DNA of 64,000 nt. Source: Cupriavidus neocaledonicus (GTDB lineage Bacteria > Pseudomonadota > Gammaproteobacteria > Burkholderiales > Burkholderiaceae). Within the stretch, counting starts at the first letter, position 1; each line of letters opens with the position of its first letter. The stretch is taken from positions 25,515-89,514 of the forward strand of contig NZ_AQUR01000080.1 of assembly GCF_000372525.1 (NCBI RefSeq), in the 5' to 3' direction. Positions 16,685-26,122 of this stretch are shown here, in pieces. A program made the position numbers and the translations under genes. The notes beneath the pieces were generated by a model, which saw nothing but the letters and a program-made list of their open reading frames with translations, did not search any database and had not been told where the DNA came from.

Positions 16685-17595
16685 GAAATCGATCGATCAG
16701 TCGCCGGCTCGGAATCCGTGCCCTCGGGATCCGGCGTGTCCGGGGTGCCGGGAGTGCCCGCGCCGGCGGGTTGCTTGTAGCGGTTGTAGCCCCACAGGTA
16801 TTGCGTCGGGCACAGGCGCACCAGTTCTTCGATGGTGCGGTTGATGACCGCGGCGGCGGCGGCCGGATCGTCCGGCAACATGCCGCCGTCCTCGACCACG
16901 CGCAGATGGCCGCGGTAGCCGGCGCCGCGCGGCAGCCGCTCGGCAAAGATGGCCACCACCGGCGCGCCGGTCAGTTGCTGCAGCCGGTGCACCAGCGCCA
17001 TGGTGTAGGCGGGCTTGCCAAAGAACGGCGCCCAGTTGCCCTCGCCGCCGCTGGGCACCTGGTCGGGCAGTATGCCCACCGCCTGGCCGCGCTTGAGCGC
17101 TTTCACCAGCATGCGCACGCCGCGCGGCGTGGCCGGCGCCATATGCATGTTGGGCCGGGTGCGCATCTTCTCGATCCAGTCACGCAGCCACGGCTGGTGC
17201 GGCGGCTTGAACAGCGCCGTTACCGGGCGATGCAGGGCGTGCGATTGCGGCAGCACCTCGAAGCAGCCCAGGTGCGGCGTCAGGATGATGATGCCCTTGC
17301 CGCGCGCCTGCAGGGTAGCCAGCTCAGGCCACAGATGGTCGTCGAAGCCGTACAGCTTCGCGCCGATCCTGCGGCGGCTCCAGAAGTAGGGCATCTCGAT
17401 GATCATGCGCCCGGCCGAGCGGGCGGCCTCGTCGATCATCGCCTCGGTGGCGTCGGGGAAGGCGAGCCGGAAGTTTTCCCGCAGGCGCTGGCCATAGCGG
17501 CCCGGCAGCCGTGCGATCAGCAGGCCCAGCGCGCCGCCCGCGGCCTGCAGCAGCCGCAGCGGAAAACGGGAGATCAGCCAGAATAAAAAAGTCAT
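16681..17595 (-). CDS. lipid A late acyltransferase, LpxL/HtrB family (first of pair)
   Basis: A 304-residue paralogue of the next gene in the pair. A hydrophobic N-terminus (MTFLFWLISRFPLRLLQAAG) anchors it, and the catalytic H-X4-E motif is HLGCFE (H108, E113). The C-terminal 35 residues are a proline/threonine/aspartate-rich tail that is probably disordered. It begins the lpxL-lpxL-dapF cluster, divergent from metK with about 280 bases between coding starts. Two late acyltransferases are normal for hexa-acyl lipid A. Confidence 0.88.
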   Translation of the reverse strand: MTFLFWLISRFPLRLLQAAGGALGLLIARLPGRYGQRLRENFRLAFPDATEAMIDEAARSAGRMIIEMPYFWSRRRIGAKLYGFDDHLWPELATLQARGKGIIILTPHLGCFEVLPQSHALHRPVTALFKPPHQPWLRDWIEKMRTRPNMHMAPATPRGVRMLVKALKRGQAVGILPDQVPSGGEGNWAPFFGKPAYTMALVHRLQQLTGAPVVAIFAERLPRGAGYRGHLRVVEDGGMLPDDPAAAAAVINRTIEELVRLCPTQYLWGYNRYKQPAGAGTPGTPDTPDPEGTDSEPATDRSIS

Positions 17596-17710
17596 CAGGC
17601 GTGGAAAACGGGTCCAGGCAGGTCCGCCGCCGGGTCTGTGCCGGGATCAGACGGGCAGGCAGGCGTTGGTCCGGCATGCCGGCAAGGTGTTGTACCGCAC
17701 CCCTGTGGCG

Positions 17711-17739
17711 CTGCAACGACGCCTGCAGGCGCGTATAAT
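17711..17739 (+). promoter_or_regulatory. metK promoter
   Basis: A consensus -10 TATAAT at 17734-17739 lies 17 bases after a weak -35 hexamer CTGCAA (17711-17716). Transcription should begin near 17746, giving a leader of about 128 bases before the metK start codon. Confidence 0.6.
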
Positions 17740-17745
17740 AGCGTG

Positions 17746-17873
17746 TATCGCCGAGTTAACTGACAACTTGCGGGGCGATGCGGCTCTAACCGGGCTGCCT
17801 GAAATACCGCTAAAGCGTCGCCGCCATGAACCGAACAGGCTGGCACGCAATAGCCAACCTGGAGAATAAGTTC
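17746..17873 (+). promoter_or_regulatory. structured metK 5' leader, candidate cis-regulatory RNA
   Basis: The predicted transcript starts with a hairpin in which ATCGCC (17747-17752) pairs with GGCGAT (17774-17779), enclosing GAGTT/AACTT. The same GGCGATGC (17774-17781) can instead pair with GCGTCGCC (17815-17822), with GCGG (17780-17783) and CCGC (17807-17810) offering further pairing. The two folds exclude each other, the usual logic of a riboswitch or attenuator. It does not match the SAM-I, SAM-II or SAH aptamer patterns I know. The pairing was done by eye. Confidence 0.4.
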
Positions 17874-19037
17874 GTGGCAAACGACTTCCTTTTTACTTCG
17901 GAATCCGTCTCCGAAGGCCATCCCGACAAGGTCGCCGACCAGATTTCCGACGCCGTCCTGGACGCTATCCTGGCGCAGGACAAGTATGCGCGTGTGGCAG
18001 CTGAGACGCTTTGCAACACCGGTCTGGTGGTGCTGGCCGGGGAAATCACCACGACCGCCAACGTCGATTACATCCAGATCGCGCGCGACACCATCAAGCG
18101 CATCGGGTACGACAACACCGACTACGGCATCGACTACAAGGGCTGCGCGGTGCTGGTCGCCTATGACAAGCAGTCGCCCGACATCGCCCAGGGCGTCGAC
18201 CGCGCCTCGGACGATTACCTGAACCAGGGCGCCGGCGACCAGGGCCTGATGTTCGGCTACGCCTGCGACGAGACCCCGGAACTGATGCCGTTCCCGATCT
18301 ACTACGCGCACCGCCTGGTCGAGCGCCAGTCGCTGCTGCGCCGGGACGGCCGCCTGCCCTGGCTGCGCCCGGACGCCAAGTCGCAGGTCACGGTGCGCTA
18401 TGTCGACGGCAAGCCGCACAGCGTGGATACCGTGGTGCTGTCGACCCAGCATTCGCCCGACATCACCCAGGCGCAGATCCGCGAGGCCGTGATCGAGGAG
18501 ATCATCAAGCCGGTGCTGCCGGCCGAGATGCTGAAGGAAACCAAGTACCTGGTGAATCCGACCGGGCGCTTCGTGATCGGTGGGCCGCAGGGCGACTGCG
18601 GCCTGACCGGGCGCAAGATCATCGTCGACACCTATGGCGGCGCCTCGCCGCACGGCGGCGGCGCGTTCTCGGGCAAGGACCCGTCCAAGGTCGACCGCTC
18701 GGCCGCCTACGCCGCGCGCTACGTGGCCAAGAACGTGGTGGCCGCGGGCCTGGCGCGGCAGTGCCAGGTGCAAGTCAGCTACGCCATCGGCGTGGCGCGG
18801 CCGATCAATGTGACGGTGTACACCGAAGGCACCGGCAAGATTCCGGACGCCAAGATCGCTGAGCTGGTGCAGGAGCATTTCGACCTGCGGCCGAAGGGCA
18901 TCGTGCAGATGCTGGACCTGCTGCGGCCGATTTATGAGAAGACCGCTGCCTATGGGCACTTCGGGCGTGAAGAGCCGGAGTTCTCGTGGGAGGCTACGGA
19001 TAAGGCGGCTGTGTTGCGGGCTGCAGCTGGGTTGTAA
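17874..19037 (+). CDS. metK: S-adenosylmethionine synthase
   Basis: A 387-residue cytoplasmic enzyme that makes SAM from methionine and [23 protein letters not shown] at the N-terminus, the loop sequence [12 protein letters not shown] and the phosphate-binding [18 protein letters not shown] are all present. The GTG at 17874 is preferred: GGAGA lies upstream and the next residues match the conserved start; an ATG at 17826 would add 16 atypical residues inside the leader. It supplies the SAM used by the methyl cycle encoded at 34-37 kb. Confidence 0.97.
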   Translation: MANDFLFTSESVSEGHPDKVADQISDAVLDAILAQDKYARVAAETLCNTGLVVLAGEITTTANVDYIQIARDTIKRIGYDNTDYGIDYKGCAVLVAYDKQSPDIAQGVDRASDDYLNQGAGDQGLMFGYACDETPELMPFPIYYAHRLVERQSLLRRDGRLPWLRPDAKSQVTVRYVDGKPHSVDTVVLSTQHSPDITQAQIREAVIEEIIKPVLPAEMLKETKYLVNPTGRFVIGGPQGDCGLTGRKIIVDTYGGASPHGGGAFSGKDPSKVDRSAAYAARYVAKNVVAAGLARQCQVQVSYAIGVARPINVTVYTEGTGKIPDAKIAELVQEHFDLRPKGIVQMLDLLRPIYEKTAAYGHFGREEPEFSWEATDKAAVLRAAAGL

Positions 19038-19140
19038 AGAGGTAGGGCCGGAGTCGCGGACTTTGGCGTGCCCCGCTGGCCTGGGAGGGTTGGTGGGGCT
19101 TTTTGTTTTTGGGGGTGGTTTATTGGTTGGTTGGGTGCTG

Positions 19141-19495
19141 TTGGTGACATGCTGTCGGCTGTTGGACTGCCTGGTTCCGCCCTGCTGGGCGGGTCACTTT
19201 TTGGCCGAGCGCCAAAAAGTAACCAAAAAGCGCGTTGACTGCCCTGCGGGCGGCATGTCTTATCGTAGTGTGCGCTGGGTTTTCGTGCGGGGCTTTGCTT
19301 CCTCACATAGCTGGACTGCCTGCCGCAGGGGGGCACCACCGTGGGTGGGGCGTTGGCATGGTGGTTGAACGAGCCCAGAGCGCGGAGTGGCCCCTGCTGC
19401 TGGCCGTGTCGTAGGAACGCCTTCGGCTGCTGCGCCGGCCCTATCGCGGGGCTTGGGCCTTGGCACGGTACGCGTCGCTGCGCTCGCTTGGCGCT
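19141..19495. repeat. left arm of a 355-bp inverted repeat
   Basis: This segment is matched, as reverse complement, by 19631-19985 with roughly nine-tenths identity by eye and no net length change. It holds a smaller hairpin, ACTTTTTGGC / GCCAAAAAGT (19196-19220), followed by AACCAAAAAGCGCG, a repeat type common between genes in Cupriavidus-like genomes. No convincing reading frame, transposase or terminal duplication is visible. The tract from 19038 to 20099 holds no gene I can support. Confidence 0.85.
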
Positions 19496-19630
19496 GACGG
19501 GTCCCCGGCCTCCGTGACTGTCTGTGGAAGGCACGAATTCGTTGAGCCTCCTGTCCTCACCGCCGCGCCTCTCCCGCCAAGCGGGAAAACCAGCGGAAGT
19601 GGGCACGCTTGGATAGGTCTGTTTTCGAGG
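19496..19630. other. 135-bp spacer at the centre of the inverted repeat
   Basis: Unique sequence between the two arms. It holds a small hairpin, CCCGCC-AA-GCGGG, near 19578. No gene is seen. Confidence 0.6.
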
Positions 19631-19985
19631 AGCGCAAAGCAAGCGCAGCGACGCGTACCGTGCCAGAGCCACGCCCCGCGATACTGACCGCGCAGCAGCC
19701 GAAGGCGTTCCTACGACAACGCCCGCAGCAGGGGCCACTCCGCGCTCTGGGCTCGTTCAACCATCATGCCAACGCCCCTGCCACCGTGGTGCACCCCTGC
19801 GGCAGGCAGTCCAGCTATGTGAGGAAGCCCAGCCCCGTACGAAAGCTCCCGGGCACACTACGATAAGACATGCCGCCCGCAGGGCAATCAACGCGCTTTT
19901 TGGTTACTTTTTGGCGCTCGGCCAAAAAGTGACCCGCCCAGCAGGGCGGAACCATGCGGTCCAACAGCCGACAGCATGTCACCAA
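19631..19985. repeat. right arm of a 355-bp inverted repeat
   Basis: Reverse complement of 19141-19495. The internal hairpin recurs at 19906-19930. Blocks around the central part (mirror of AACGAGCCCAGAGCGCGGAG) are identical in both arms, whereas differences cluster in short patches, suggesting recombination or gene conversion between arms. Confidence 0.85.
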
Positions 19986-20099
19986 CACCACCCACCCCAC
20001 GCACCCAGCAAGCCCCCAATAGCCCCAACCCCACAGTAGTAAAATCCCCCGACCACCCAAAAACCTCCTTCCCCGGGGCCCCCGCCCCAGAGGACTCCC

Positions 20100-21041
20100 A
20101 TGCCCGCTGCAGCCGTTGCCACTGCCACCACGCCGACCCGCTCCGCATCCGGAGGCAACCTCGACCTGATCCGCCCGCAGCCCTACGCCGACTGGGCCCC
20201 GCAGGTCACTCCCGAGGAACGCGCCACGCTGCGCCGCGAACTGGAGCAAGGCGCGGTCCTCTACTTCCCCAACCTGAAGTTCCAGTTCCAGCCCGGCGAA
20301 GAGCGCTTCCTCGACAGCCGCTACTCCGACGGCAAGTCCAAGAACATCAACCTGCGCGCCAACGACACCGCGGTGCGCGGCGCCCAGGGCACCGAGCAGG
20401 ACCTGGCCGACCTTTACACGCTGATCCGCCGCTACGCCGACAGCAGCGAGTCGCTGATCCGCACGCTGTTTCCGGAATACATCCCGCACATGACGCGCGC
20501 CGGCACCTCGCTGCGGCCCAGCGAGATCGCCGGGCGCCCGGTCAGCTGGCGCAAGGACGACACCCGCCTGCACGTCGATTCCTTCCCGTCCAACCCGATG
20601 CTGGGCAAGCGCCTGTTGCGCGTGTTCCACAATATCGACCCGGCGGCGCCGCGCGTGTGGCGGGTGGGCGAGCCGTTCGGCGATTTTGCGCAGAAGTTCG
20701 TGCCCAAGACCCACGGCATGTGGCCGGGGCAGGCGGCGCTGATGAAGTTGCTGCATATCACCAAGCGCCGCCGCTCGGAATACGACCACCGCATGCTGCA
20801 GCTGCATGACCTGGCCAAGGCCGACCTGGACTACCAGGCCAACGTGCCGCAGCAGGAATTCCACTTCCCGCCGGGTGCGACCTGGATCGTCTTCAGCGAC
20901 CAGCTGCTGCACGCGGCCATGCGCGGGCGCGCGATGATGGAGCAGACCATCTACCTGGCGCCGCAGGCGATTTCGGACCACACCCATTCGCCCGAGGCGG
21001 TGCTGTCGCGCATGCTCGGGCGGCCGATGCTGGTGTCGTAA
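20100..21041 (+). CDS. kdoO: Kdo hydroxylase (Fe(II)/2-oxoglutarate-dependent)
   Basis: A 313-residue protein of the KdoO family, known from Burkholderia and Yersinia, which hydroxylates C3 of the outer Kdo sugar of lipid A-Kdo2. The iron-binding HxD appears as H158-V-D160 in RLHVDSFPSN and the distal His is about H271 in LLHAAMRGR, followed by an arginine suited to 2-oxoglutarate. No signal peptide is visible, in line with action on the inner-leaflet precursor. It stands alone between the giant inverted repeat and a convergent aldehyde dehydrogenase gene. Confidence 0.85.
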   Translation: MPAAAVATATTPTRSASGGNLDLIRPQPYADWAPQVTPEERATLRRELEQGAVLYFPNLKFQFQPGEERFLDSRYSDGKSKNINLRANDTAVRGAQGTEQDLADLYTLIRRYADSSESLIRTLFPEYIPHMTRAGTSLRPSEIAGRPVSWRKDDTRLHVDSFPSNPMLGKRLLRVFHNIDPAAPRVWRVGEPFGDFAQKFVPKTHGMWPGQAALMKLLHITKRRRSEYDHRMLQLHDLAKADLDYQANVPQQEFHFPPGATWIVFSDQLLHAAMRGRAMMEQTIYLAPQAISDHTHSPEAVLSRMLGRPMLVS

Positions 21042-21064
21042 GCGCGGCCTGCGCCGGCCAAGGC

Positions 21065-22468
21065 TCAACGCAGCAGCAGGCGCAGCATGGTGTCGAAGGT
21101 CTTGCCGTAAGGCGGCTTGAGCAGGCCGGCGCCGTTCAGGCTGGCCTGGTGGAATACCGGCTTCACCTTCGAAAAGGTATCGAAGCCCGCCTGCCCGTGG
21201 TACGCGCCCATGCCGCTGGCGCCGACGCCGCCGAACGGCAGGCCGTCCTGGGCGATATGGAACAGGGTGTCGTTGACGGTGACACCGCCGGCGACGGTCT
21301 GCCGCATCACATGGGCGATGGCGCCGCGGTCGCGTTCGAACACGTACAGCGCCAGCGGGCGCGGGCGCGCGTTGATGTAGTCCACCGCCTCATCGAGGGT
21401 GCGGTAGGTCACCACCGGCAGCACCGGCCCGAAGATTTCCTCGCGCATCGCGGTCACGCCTGCGGGCACGTCCAGCAGCAGCACCGGCGGCAGGCGCCGC
21501 GCCTGCGCATCCGGCTGCGCCTCCGACAGCGGCACCACGGTCGCACCGTGCGCGGCAGCCTCGTCGACCAGCCCTGCCAGCCTTGCGAAGTGCCGCGGGC
21601 TGATGATGCTGGTGTAGTCCGGGTTGTTCGCCAGGTCGGGATAGAGCCGGCCCACGCAGCGGCGTGCCGCCTCCACCAGTCGACCGCGCAGGTCCTCCGG
21701 CACCAGCACGTAATCCGGCGCGATGCAGGTCTGGCCCGCATTCATCAGCTTGCCCACCAGGATGCGCTCCACCGCGCGCTCGAGGTCGGCCCCGGCGCCG
21801 ACGATGGCCGGTGACTTGCCGCCCAGCTCCAGCGTCACCGGGGTCAGGTTGGCGGCCGCCGCGCGCATCACATGGTGGCCCACCGCGGTCGAGCCGGTGA
21901 ACAGGAGGTGGTCGAACGGCAGCGCGGTGAAGGCGCTGGCCACTTCGGCATCGCCATTGATCACCACGATTTCGTCCGGCGCGAAGTGCCGCGGCACCAG
22001 CTGCGCGAACAGCGCCGCGAAGCGCGGCGTGTATTCCGACAGCTTGACCATGGCGCGATTGCCTGCCCCCAGCGCGCCCGCGAGCGGCCCGATGGCCAGG
22101 TACAGCGGGTAGTTCCAGGGCACCACGATGCCCACCACGCCGAGCGGCTGCGGCACCAGGCGCGAGCGTGCGGGACGAAACCAGAACCCGGTGGGCGCGC
22201 GCCGCACGCGCATCCAGCGCTTGCCGTGGCGCAGCGCATCGTCGATGCCGGCCAGGCTGGGGAACACCTCCAGCAGCGCGGTTTCCTGGCGTGGACGGTT
22301 GGTGAAATCCGCGTGGATGGCGGCGGCAATTTCGGCCTGGTTTTCGGTCACCAGGCGTCGCAGGCGCTGCAGGCGGTCGGCGCGCACGGTCCAGGCGGGC
22401 AGCTGGTCGCGCCGCGAGGCGGCATGCATCGCACCGAAGACGGACGACAGGTCGGGAACTTCTCGCAT
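21065..22468 (-). CDS. coniferyl-aldehyde dehydrogenase-like NAD(P) aldehyde dehydrogenase
   Basis: A 467-residue aldehyde dehydrogenase. The general base Glu214 is in LELGGKSP and the nucleophile Cys248 in NAGQTCIAPDY; VVPWNYPLYL is the coenzyme-site motif. The short length and the IAPDY/KPPYG pattern place it with the CalB/class 3-type group acting on aromatic or long-chain aldehydes. The ATG at 22468 gives the usual short N-terminus. It is divergent from a GMC oxidoreductase, which may produce an aldehyde that this enzyme oxidises; that link is inference. Confidence 0.88.
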   Translation of the reverse strand: MREVPDLSSVFGAMHAASRRDQLPAWTVRADRLQRLRRLVTENQAEIAAAIHADFTNRPRQETALLEVFPSLAGIDDALRHGKRWMRVRRAPTGFWFRPARSRLVPQPLGVVGIVVPWNYPLYLAIGPLAGALGAGNRAMVKLSEYTPRFAALFAQLVPRHFAPDEIVVINGDAEVASAFTALPFDHLLFTGSTAVGHHVMRAAAANLTPVTLELGGKSPAIVGAGADLERAVERILVGKLMNAGQTCIAPDYVLVPEDLRGRLVEAARRCVGRLYPDLANNPDYTSIISPRHFARLAGLVDEAAAHGATVVPLSEAQPDAQARRLPPVLLLDVPAGVTAMREEIFGPVLPVVTYRTLDEAVDYINARPRPLALYVFERDRGAIAHVMRQTVAGGVTVNDTLFHIAQDGLPFGGVGASGMGAYHGQAGFDTFSKVKPVFHQASLNGAGLLKPPYGKTFDTMLRLLLR

Positions 22469-22766
22469 GGCTGCGCTCCAGGATTTCCGCGCACATTCGC
22501 GCACCATCGCGCAAGATAAGGCAGCGCGCCGGCCAAGACAATGGAAGCTTGCTACCAGCAACCCGATTCAAACGCCCGTCCGGCGCGCTCGCGCGCCTCT
22601 CCGTCAAGCCCGTGCCTTTGCTTGCCGCCGCCCGCTCCGGCCTTGAGCCAGCGCAGCCAGCGCCTACACTGAATCTCACGGCTTGCCATCCGCTGGACGG
22701 ACAGGGCGCGCGCCGGCGCGGCCCGGCTCACGCACGCGCGCCGCCTGCGGACTCGCGGGGAGACAG

Positions 22767-24446
22767 ATGGAAACCACCTATGACTACGTCATCGTCGGCG
22801 CGGGGTCGGCGGGCTGTGCGCTGGCGGGGCGCCTGGCCGACAGCGGCGACGACACCATTGCGCTGGTCGAGTCCGGGCACCACGACCACCATGTGCTGGT
22901 GCGCACACCTGCCGGGCTGGCCGCGATGTTGCCGCGCGCGGGGGCGCGCAACTATGGCTTCCACACCGTGCCGCAGCCGGGCCTGAACGGCCGCCGCGGC
23001 TACCAGCCGCGCGGGCGCGGGCTGGGCGGCTGCTCGTCGATCAACGCCATGATCTACACACGCGGCCGGCCCGCCGACTACGATGCCTGGGCCGACGCCG
23101 GCTGCGATGGCTGGTCCTGGGACGACGTGCTGCCGTACTTCCGCCGCGCCGAATGCAACGAGCGCCTGGCGGGCAGCGACGACGATCCGCTGCACGGCGG
23201 CAACGGCCCGCTGCACGTCAGCGACCTGCGCACGCCCAATCCGTTCGCCGAGCGCTTTATCGAGGCCGCGCAGCAGGCCGGCTATCCGCGCAACGACGAT
23301 TTCAACGGCGAAGAGCAGGAGGGCATCGGCTGGTACCAGGTCACGCAGCATGCCGGCGAGCGCTGGAATGCCGCGCGCGCCTACCTGCACGGCGGCAACG
23401 CGCGCGACCGCGCCTGCAACGGCGGCCGGGCGCGGCTGCGCGTGCTGACCGACACGCAGGCCCTGCGCATCGTCTTCGAAGGCCGCCACGCCGCCGGAGT
23501 GCTGGTGCAGCGTGACGGCCGCCAGCAGCTGCTGCGCGCGCGTCGCGACGTGATCGTGTGCGCGGGCACGTTCGGCTCGCCGCAGCTGCTGATGGTCTCC
23601 GGGGTCGGGCCCGCCGCGCACCTGCGCGAGCACGGCATCGACGTGGTCCATGACTTGCCCGGCGTGGGCGCCAACCTGCAGGATCACCTCGACGTGGTGT
23701 TGCACAAGCGCACCGCCGTGCCCGAGCTGTTCGGCGTGTCGTTCGGCGGGCTGGCGCGGCTGCTGTCCGAAATGCTGCGCTACCGGCGCGAGCGCGCCGG
23801 CATGATGTCGAGCAACTTCGCCGAGGCCGGCGGCTTCGTGCGCAGCCACCCGGCGCTGCCCGAGCCCGACCTGCAGCTGCATTTCGTGGTCGGCCTGGCC
23901 GACGACCATATGCGCAAGCTGAATCGCGGCCATGGCTATTCCTGCCATGTCTGCCTGCTGCGCCCGCGCAGCCGCGGCGAGGTCCGGCTGGCCGCACCCG
24001 ATATCCGGCGCGCGCCGCTGATCGATCCGAAGTACCTCAGCGACCCGCGCGACCTCGACGGCATGGTGGCCGGCGTGCGCATCGTGCGCAGCATCCTGTC
24101 GCAGCCGCAGCTGGCCTGCTTCGGCGGACGCGAGCTCTACACGGCCGGCCTGCGCGCCGATGGCAGCGACGATGCCGCCGTGCGCGAGCTGATCCGCGAG
24201 CGCGCCGACACCATCTACCACCCGGTCGGCACCTGCCGCATGGGCATGGATGCGATGGCGGTGGTCGACCCGCAGCTGCGCGTGCGCGGCGTGGAAGGCC
24301 TGCGCGTGGTCGATGCGTCGGTGATGCCCACGCTGATCGGCGGCAACACCAATGCGCCCGCGATCATGATCGGCGAGCGCGCGCACGACCTGATCCGCTA
24401 TGCGCCGCGGGTGATGCTGCGGGTGCTGGAGTCGATGGAGGCCTAG
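22767..24446 (+). CDS. GMC-family FAD-dependent oxidoreductase (choline/alcohol dehydrogenase type)
   Basis: A 559-residue flavoprotein. The FAD dinucleotide motif VIVGAGSAGCALAGRL starts at residue 8, GLGGCSSINAMIYTRG is GMC signature 1, and the C-terminal active site has YHPVGTCRMG and LIGGNTNAPAIMIGERA. It oxidises an alcohol, with electrons passing to a membrane acceptor or oxygen; sequence alone cannot separate choline from long-chain or aromatic alcohols. No betaine-aldehyde dehydrogenase or BetI is adjacent, so BetA is not claimed. GGGGAGA precedes the ATG. Its stop overlaps the stop of the convergent acyl-CoA dehydrogenase gene. Confidence 0.88.
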   Translation: METTYDYVIVGAGSAGCALAGRLADSGDDTIALVESGHHDHHVLVRTPAGLAAMLPRAGARNYGFHTVPQPGLNGRRGYQPRGRGLGGCSSINAMIYTRGRPADYDAWADAGCDGWSWDDVLPYFRRAECNERLAGSDDDPLHGGNGPLHVSDLRTPNPFAERFIEAAQQAGYPRNDDFNGEEQEGIGWYQVTQHAGERWNAARAYLHGGNARDRACNGGRARLRVLTDTQALRIVFEGRHAAGVLVQRDGRQQLLRARRDVIVCAGTFGSPQLLMVSGVGPAAHLREHGIDVVHDLPGVGANLQDHLDVVLHKRTAVPELFGVSFGGLARLLSEMLRYRRERAGMMSSNFAEAGGFVRSHPALPEPDLQLHFVVGLADDHMRKLNRGHGYSCHVCLLRPRSRGEVRLAAPDIRRAPLIDPKYLSDPRDLDGMVAGVRIVRSILSQPQLACFGGRELYTAGLRADGSDDAAVRELIRERADTIYHPVGTCRMGMDAMAVVDPQLRVRGVEGLRVVDASVMPTLIGGNTNAPAIMIGERAHDLIRYAPRVMLRVLESMEA

Positions 24447-26122
24447 CCCTCGAAGCCGCGCGACGCCACCCGCCCGAGCGCGCCGGCATCCGCGTCGAGC
24501 GTGCCGAACACGCGCCCATGCTGGCGCCCGAGCCGGCTGGCGACGAACAGCTCCGCGTGCGCGGGGTCGGCATGCGCCAGCATCAGCGCCGCCTGCGCGG
24601 TCAGGACCAGGCCCTGGGCGAAGCGGCGCGCACTGGCTTCGAGCTGGTCGGGGTTCTCGCGCAGCATGGCCTGCAGCGAGGCCAGTTCGGCGCGCACCGC
24701 GGGGTGGCCGCCGGCGCGGCGCGACAGGTCCTGCAACAGCCGCGCGCCGTCGTCCGGATTGCGCTGGAGCGCACGCAGCACGTCCAGGCACATGATATTG
24801 CCCGAGCCTTCCCAGATCGAATTGACCGGCGCCTCGCGGTACAGCCGCGCCATCGGCCCTTCTTCGACATAACCGTTGCCGCCCCAGACCTCCATCGCTT
24901 CACCGGTGGCCTCGAGCGTGCGCTTGCACACCCAGAACTTGGCCGCGGGCGTGACCACGCGTTTCCAGGCGGCGGCGAGCGGGTCGGGGTTGTCGCCCTC
25001 GGCCTGCGCGAAGGCGTGGCCCAGTTCCATCATCAGCAGTGTGGCGGCTTCGGATTCCAGTGCCAGGTCTGCCAGCACGTTGCGCATCAGCGGCTGGTCG
25101 CACAGCAGGCGGCCGAAGGCGCTGCGGTGGCGCGTGTGGTGCAGCGCCTGCACGTAGGCCGCCCGCAGGATCGCGGCGCTGCCGATGACGCAGTCCAGCC
25201 GCGTGCTGGTGGCCATCTCGATGATGGTCGGGATGCCGCGGCCTTCCTCGCCGATCAGGATGCCGATGGCGTCGCGGAACTCGACTTCGCTGCTGGCGTT
25301 GGAGCGGTTGCCGAGCTTGTCCTTGAGCCGCTGGATCTGCACCGCGTTGCGGCTGCCGTCGTCGCGAAAGCGCGGCACGAAGAAGCACGACAGCGGACCG
25401 TCTTCGGCGCCCATGCGCGCCAACACCAGGTGCGCATCGCACATCGGCGCGGAAAAGAACCACTTGTGCCCGGTCAGCGCGTATTCCGCGCCGCGGCCTT
25501 CGCCGCCTGCGCCGTTTAAGGGGCGCGCCACGGTGGTGTTGGCGCGCACGTCGGAACCGCCTTGCTTCTCGGTCATGCCCATGCCGATCATGATCGCGGT
25601 CTTGTCGCGCCATGGCAGGTCGCGCGCATCGTGTTCGGTCGCATAGAGCCGCGGTTCCAGCTCGGCAAACAGCGCGGCTTCCTTGCGCAGCACGGGGATG
25701 CTGGCAAAGGTCATGGTGGGCGGGCACAGCGAGCCCGATTCCACCTGCGCCTGCAGGAAGTAACCCGCGGTGCGCGCCGCCCAGGCGCCCGCGCGCGGCT
25801 GCGCGAAGGGCAGGGCCTGCAGCTGCTGGCTTCGCAGCAGCCCCAGCAAGGCGTGCCAGGCCGGATGGAACTCGACCGTGTCGATGCGCTCGCCGGTGCG
25901 GCTGTGGGTGTGCAGCTCGGGCGCATGGCGGTTGGCGTCGGCGGCCCATTGCTGCACTTCCGGTTCGCCCAGGCGCGCACCGAACTGCCGCAGCGCGTCG
26001 GCGTGCCAGCCGCCGCCCAGGCGTTCCAGCGCGGCCCGCACCGTGGGATCGGCGTCGAACAGGTTGTAGTGCGCGAGATCCGGCACCTGGTTGAAGACGC
26101 GATGGGTGGCGGCGTCGGTCAT
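24443..26122 (-). CDS. AidB-like acyl-CoA dehydrogenase family protein
   Basis: A 559-residue FAD protein. The architecture (long N-terminal domain ending in GMTEKQGGSDVRANTT, then LTGHKWFFSAPMCDAHLVLA and the C-terminal EVWGGNGYVEEGPMARLYRE with NSIWEGSGNI) matches the AidB branch, not short-chain acyl-CoA dehydrogenases. AidB proteins bind DNA and FAD and are linked to alkylation stress, but many homologues may be true dehydrogenases. The catalytic Glu position of classical enzymes corresponds to the WEGSGN region here. No alkylation-repair gene is adjacent. Function is tentative. Confidence 0.85.
   Translation of the reverse strand: MTDAATHRVFNQVPDLAHYNLFDADPTVRAALERLGGGWHADALRQFGARLGEPEVQQWAADANRHAPELHTHSRTGERIDTVEFHPAWHALLGLLRSQQLQALPFAQPRAGAWAARTAGYFLQAQVESGSLCPPTMTFASIPVLRKEAALFAELEPRLYATEHDARDLPWRDKTAIMIGMGMTEKQGGSDVRANTTVARPLNGAGGEGRGAEYALTGHKWFFSAPMCDAHLVLARMGAEDGPLSCFFVPRFRDDGSRNAVQIQRLKDKLGNRSNASSEVEFRDAIGILIGEEGRGIPTIIEMATSTRLDCVIGSAAILRAAYVQALHHTRHRSAFGRLLCDQPLMRNVLADLALESEAATLLMMELGHAFAQAEGDNPDPLAAAWKRVVTPAAKFWVCKRTLEATGEAMEVWGGNGYVEEGPMARLYREAPVNSIWEGSGNIMCLDVLRALQRNPDDGARLLQDLSRRAGGHPAVRAELASLQAMLRENPDQLEASARRFAQGLVLTAQAALMLAHADPAHAELFVASRLGRQHGRVFGTLDADAGALGRVASRGFEG

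Noticed and set aside
17746..17873. A known SAM or SAH riboswitch ahead of metK
   Set aside because: A GCTGCAACG string upstream recalls the SAH aptamer, but the paired CCGAGG and GCCAGGCTCGG blocks are absent and the string lies ahead of the likely transcription start. Only a generic structured leader is claimed.
19141..19985. An insertion sequence or composite transposon
   Set aside because: No transposase-like frame and no target-site duplication are visible; the arms themselves are the whole repeat.
19038..20099. Several short open frames inside the inverted repeat
   Set aside because: They are not conserved between the two arms in coding sense, lack ribosome sites and contain biased residue content.
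22469..22766. A regulatory site between the divergent aldehyde dehydrogenase and GMC oxidoreductase genes
   Set aside because: No palindrome or clear promoter pair stood out in the 298 bases, so nothing is annotated there.
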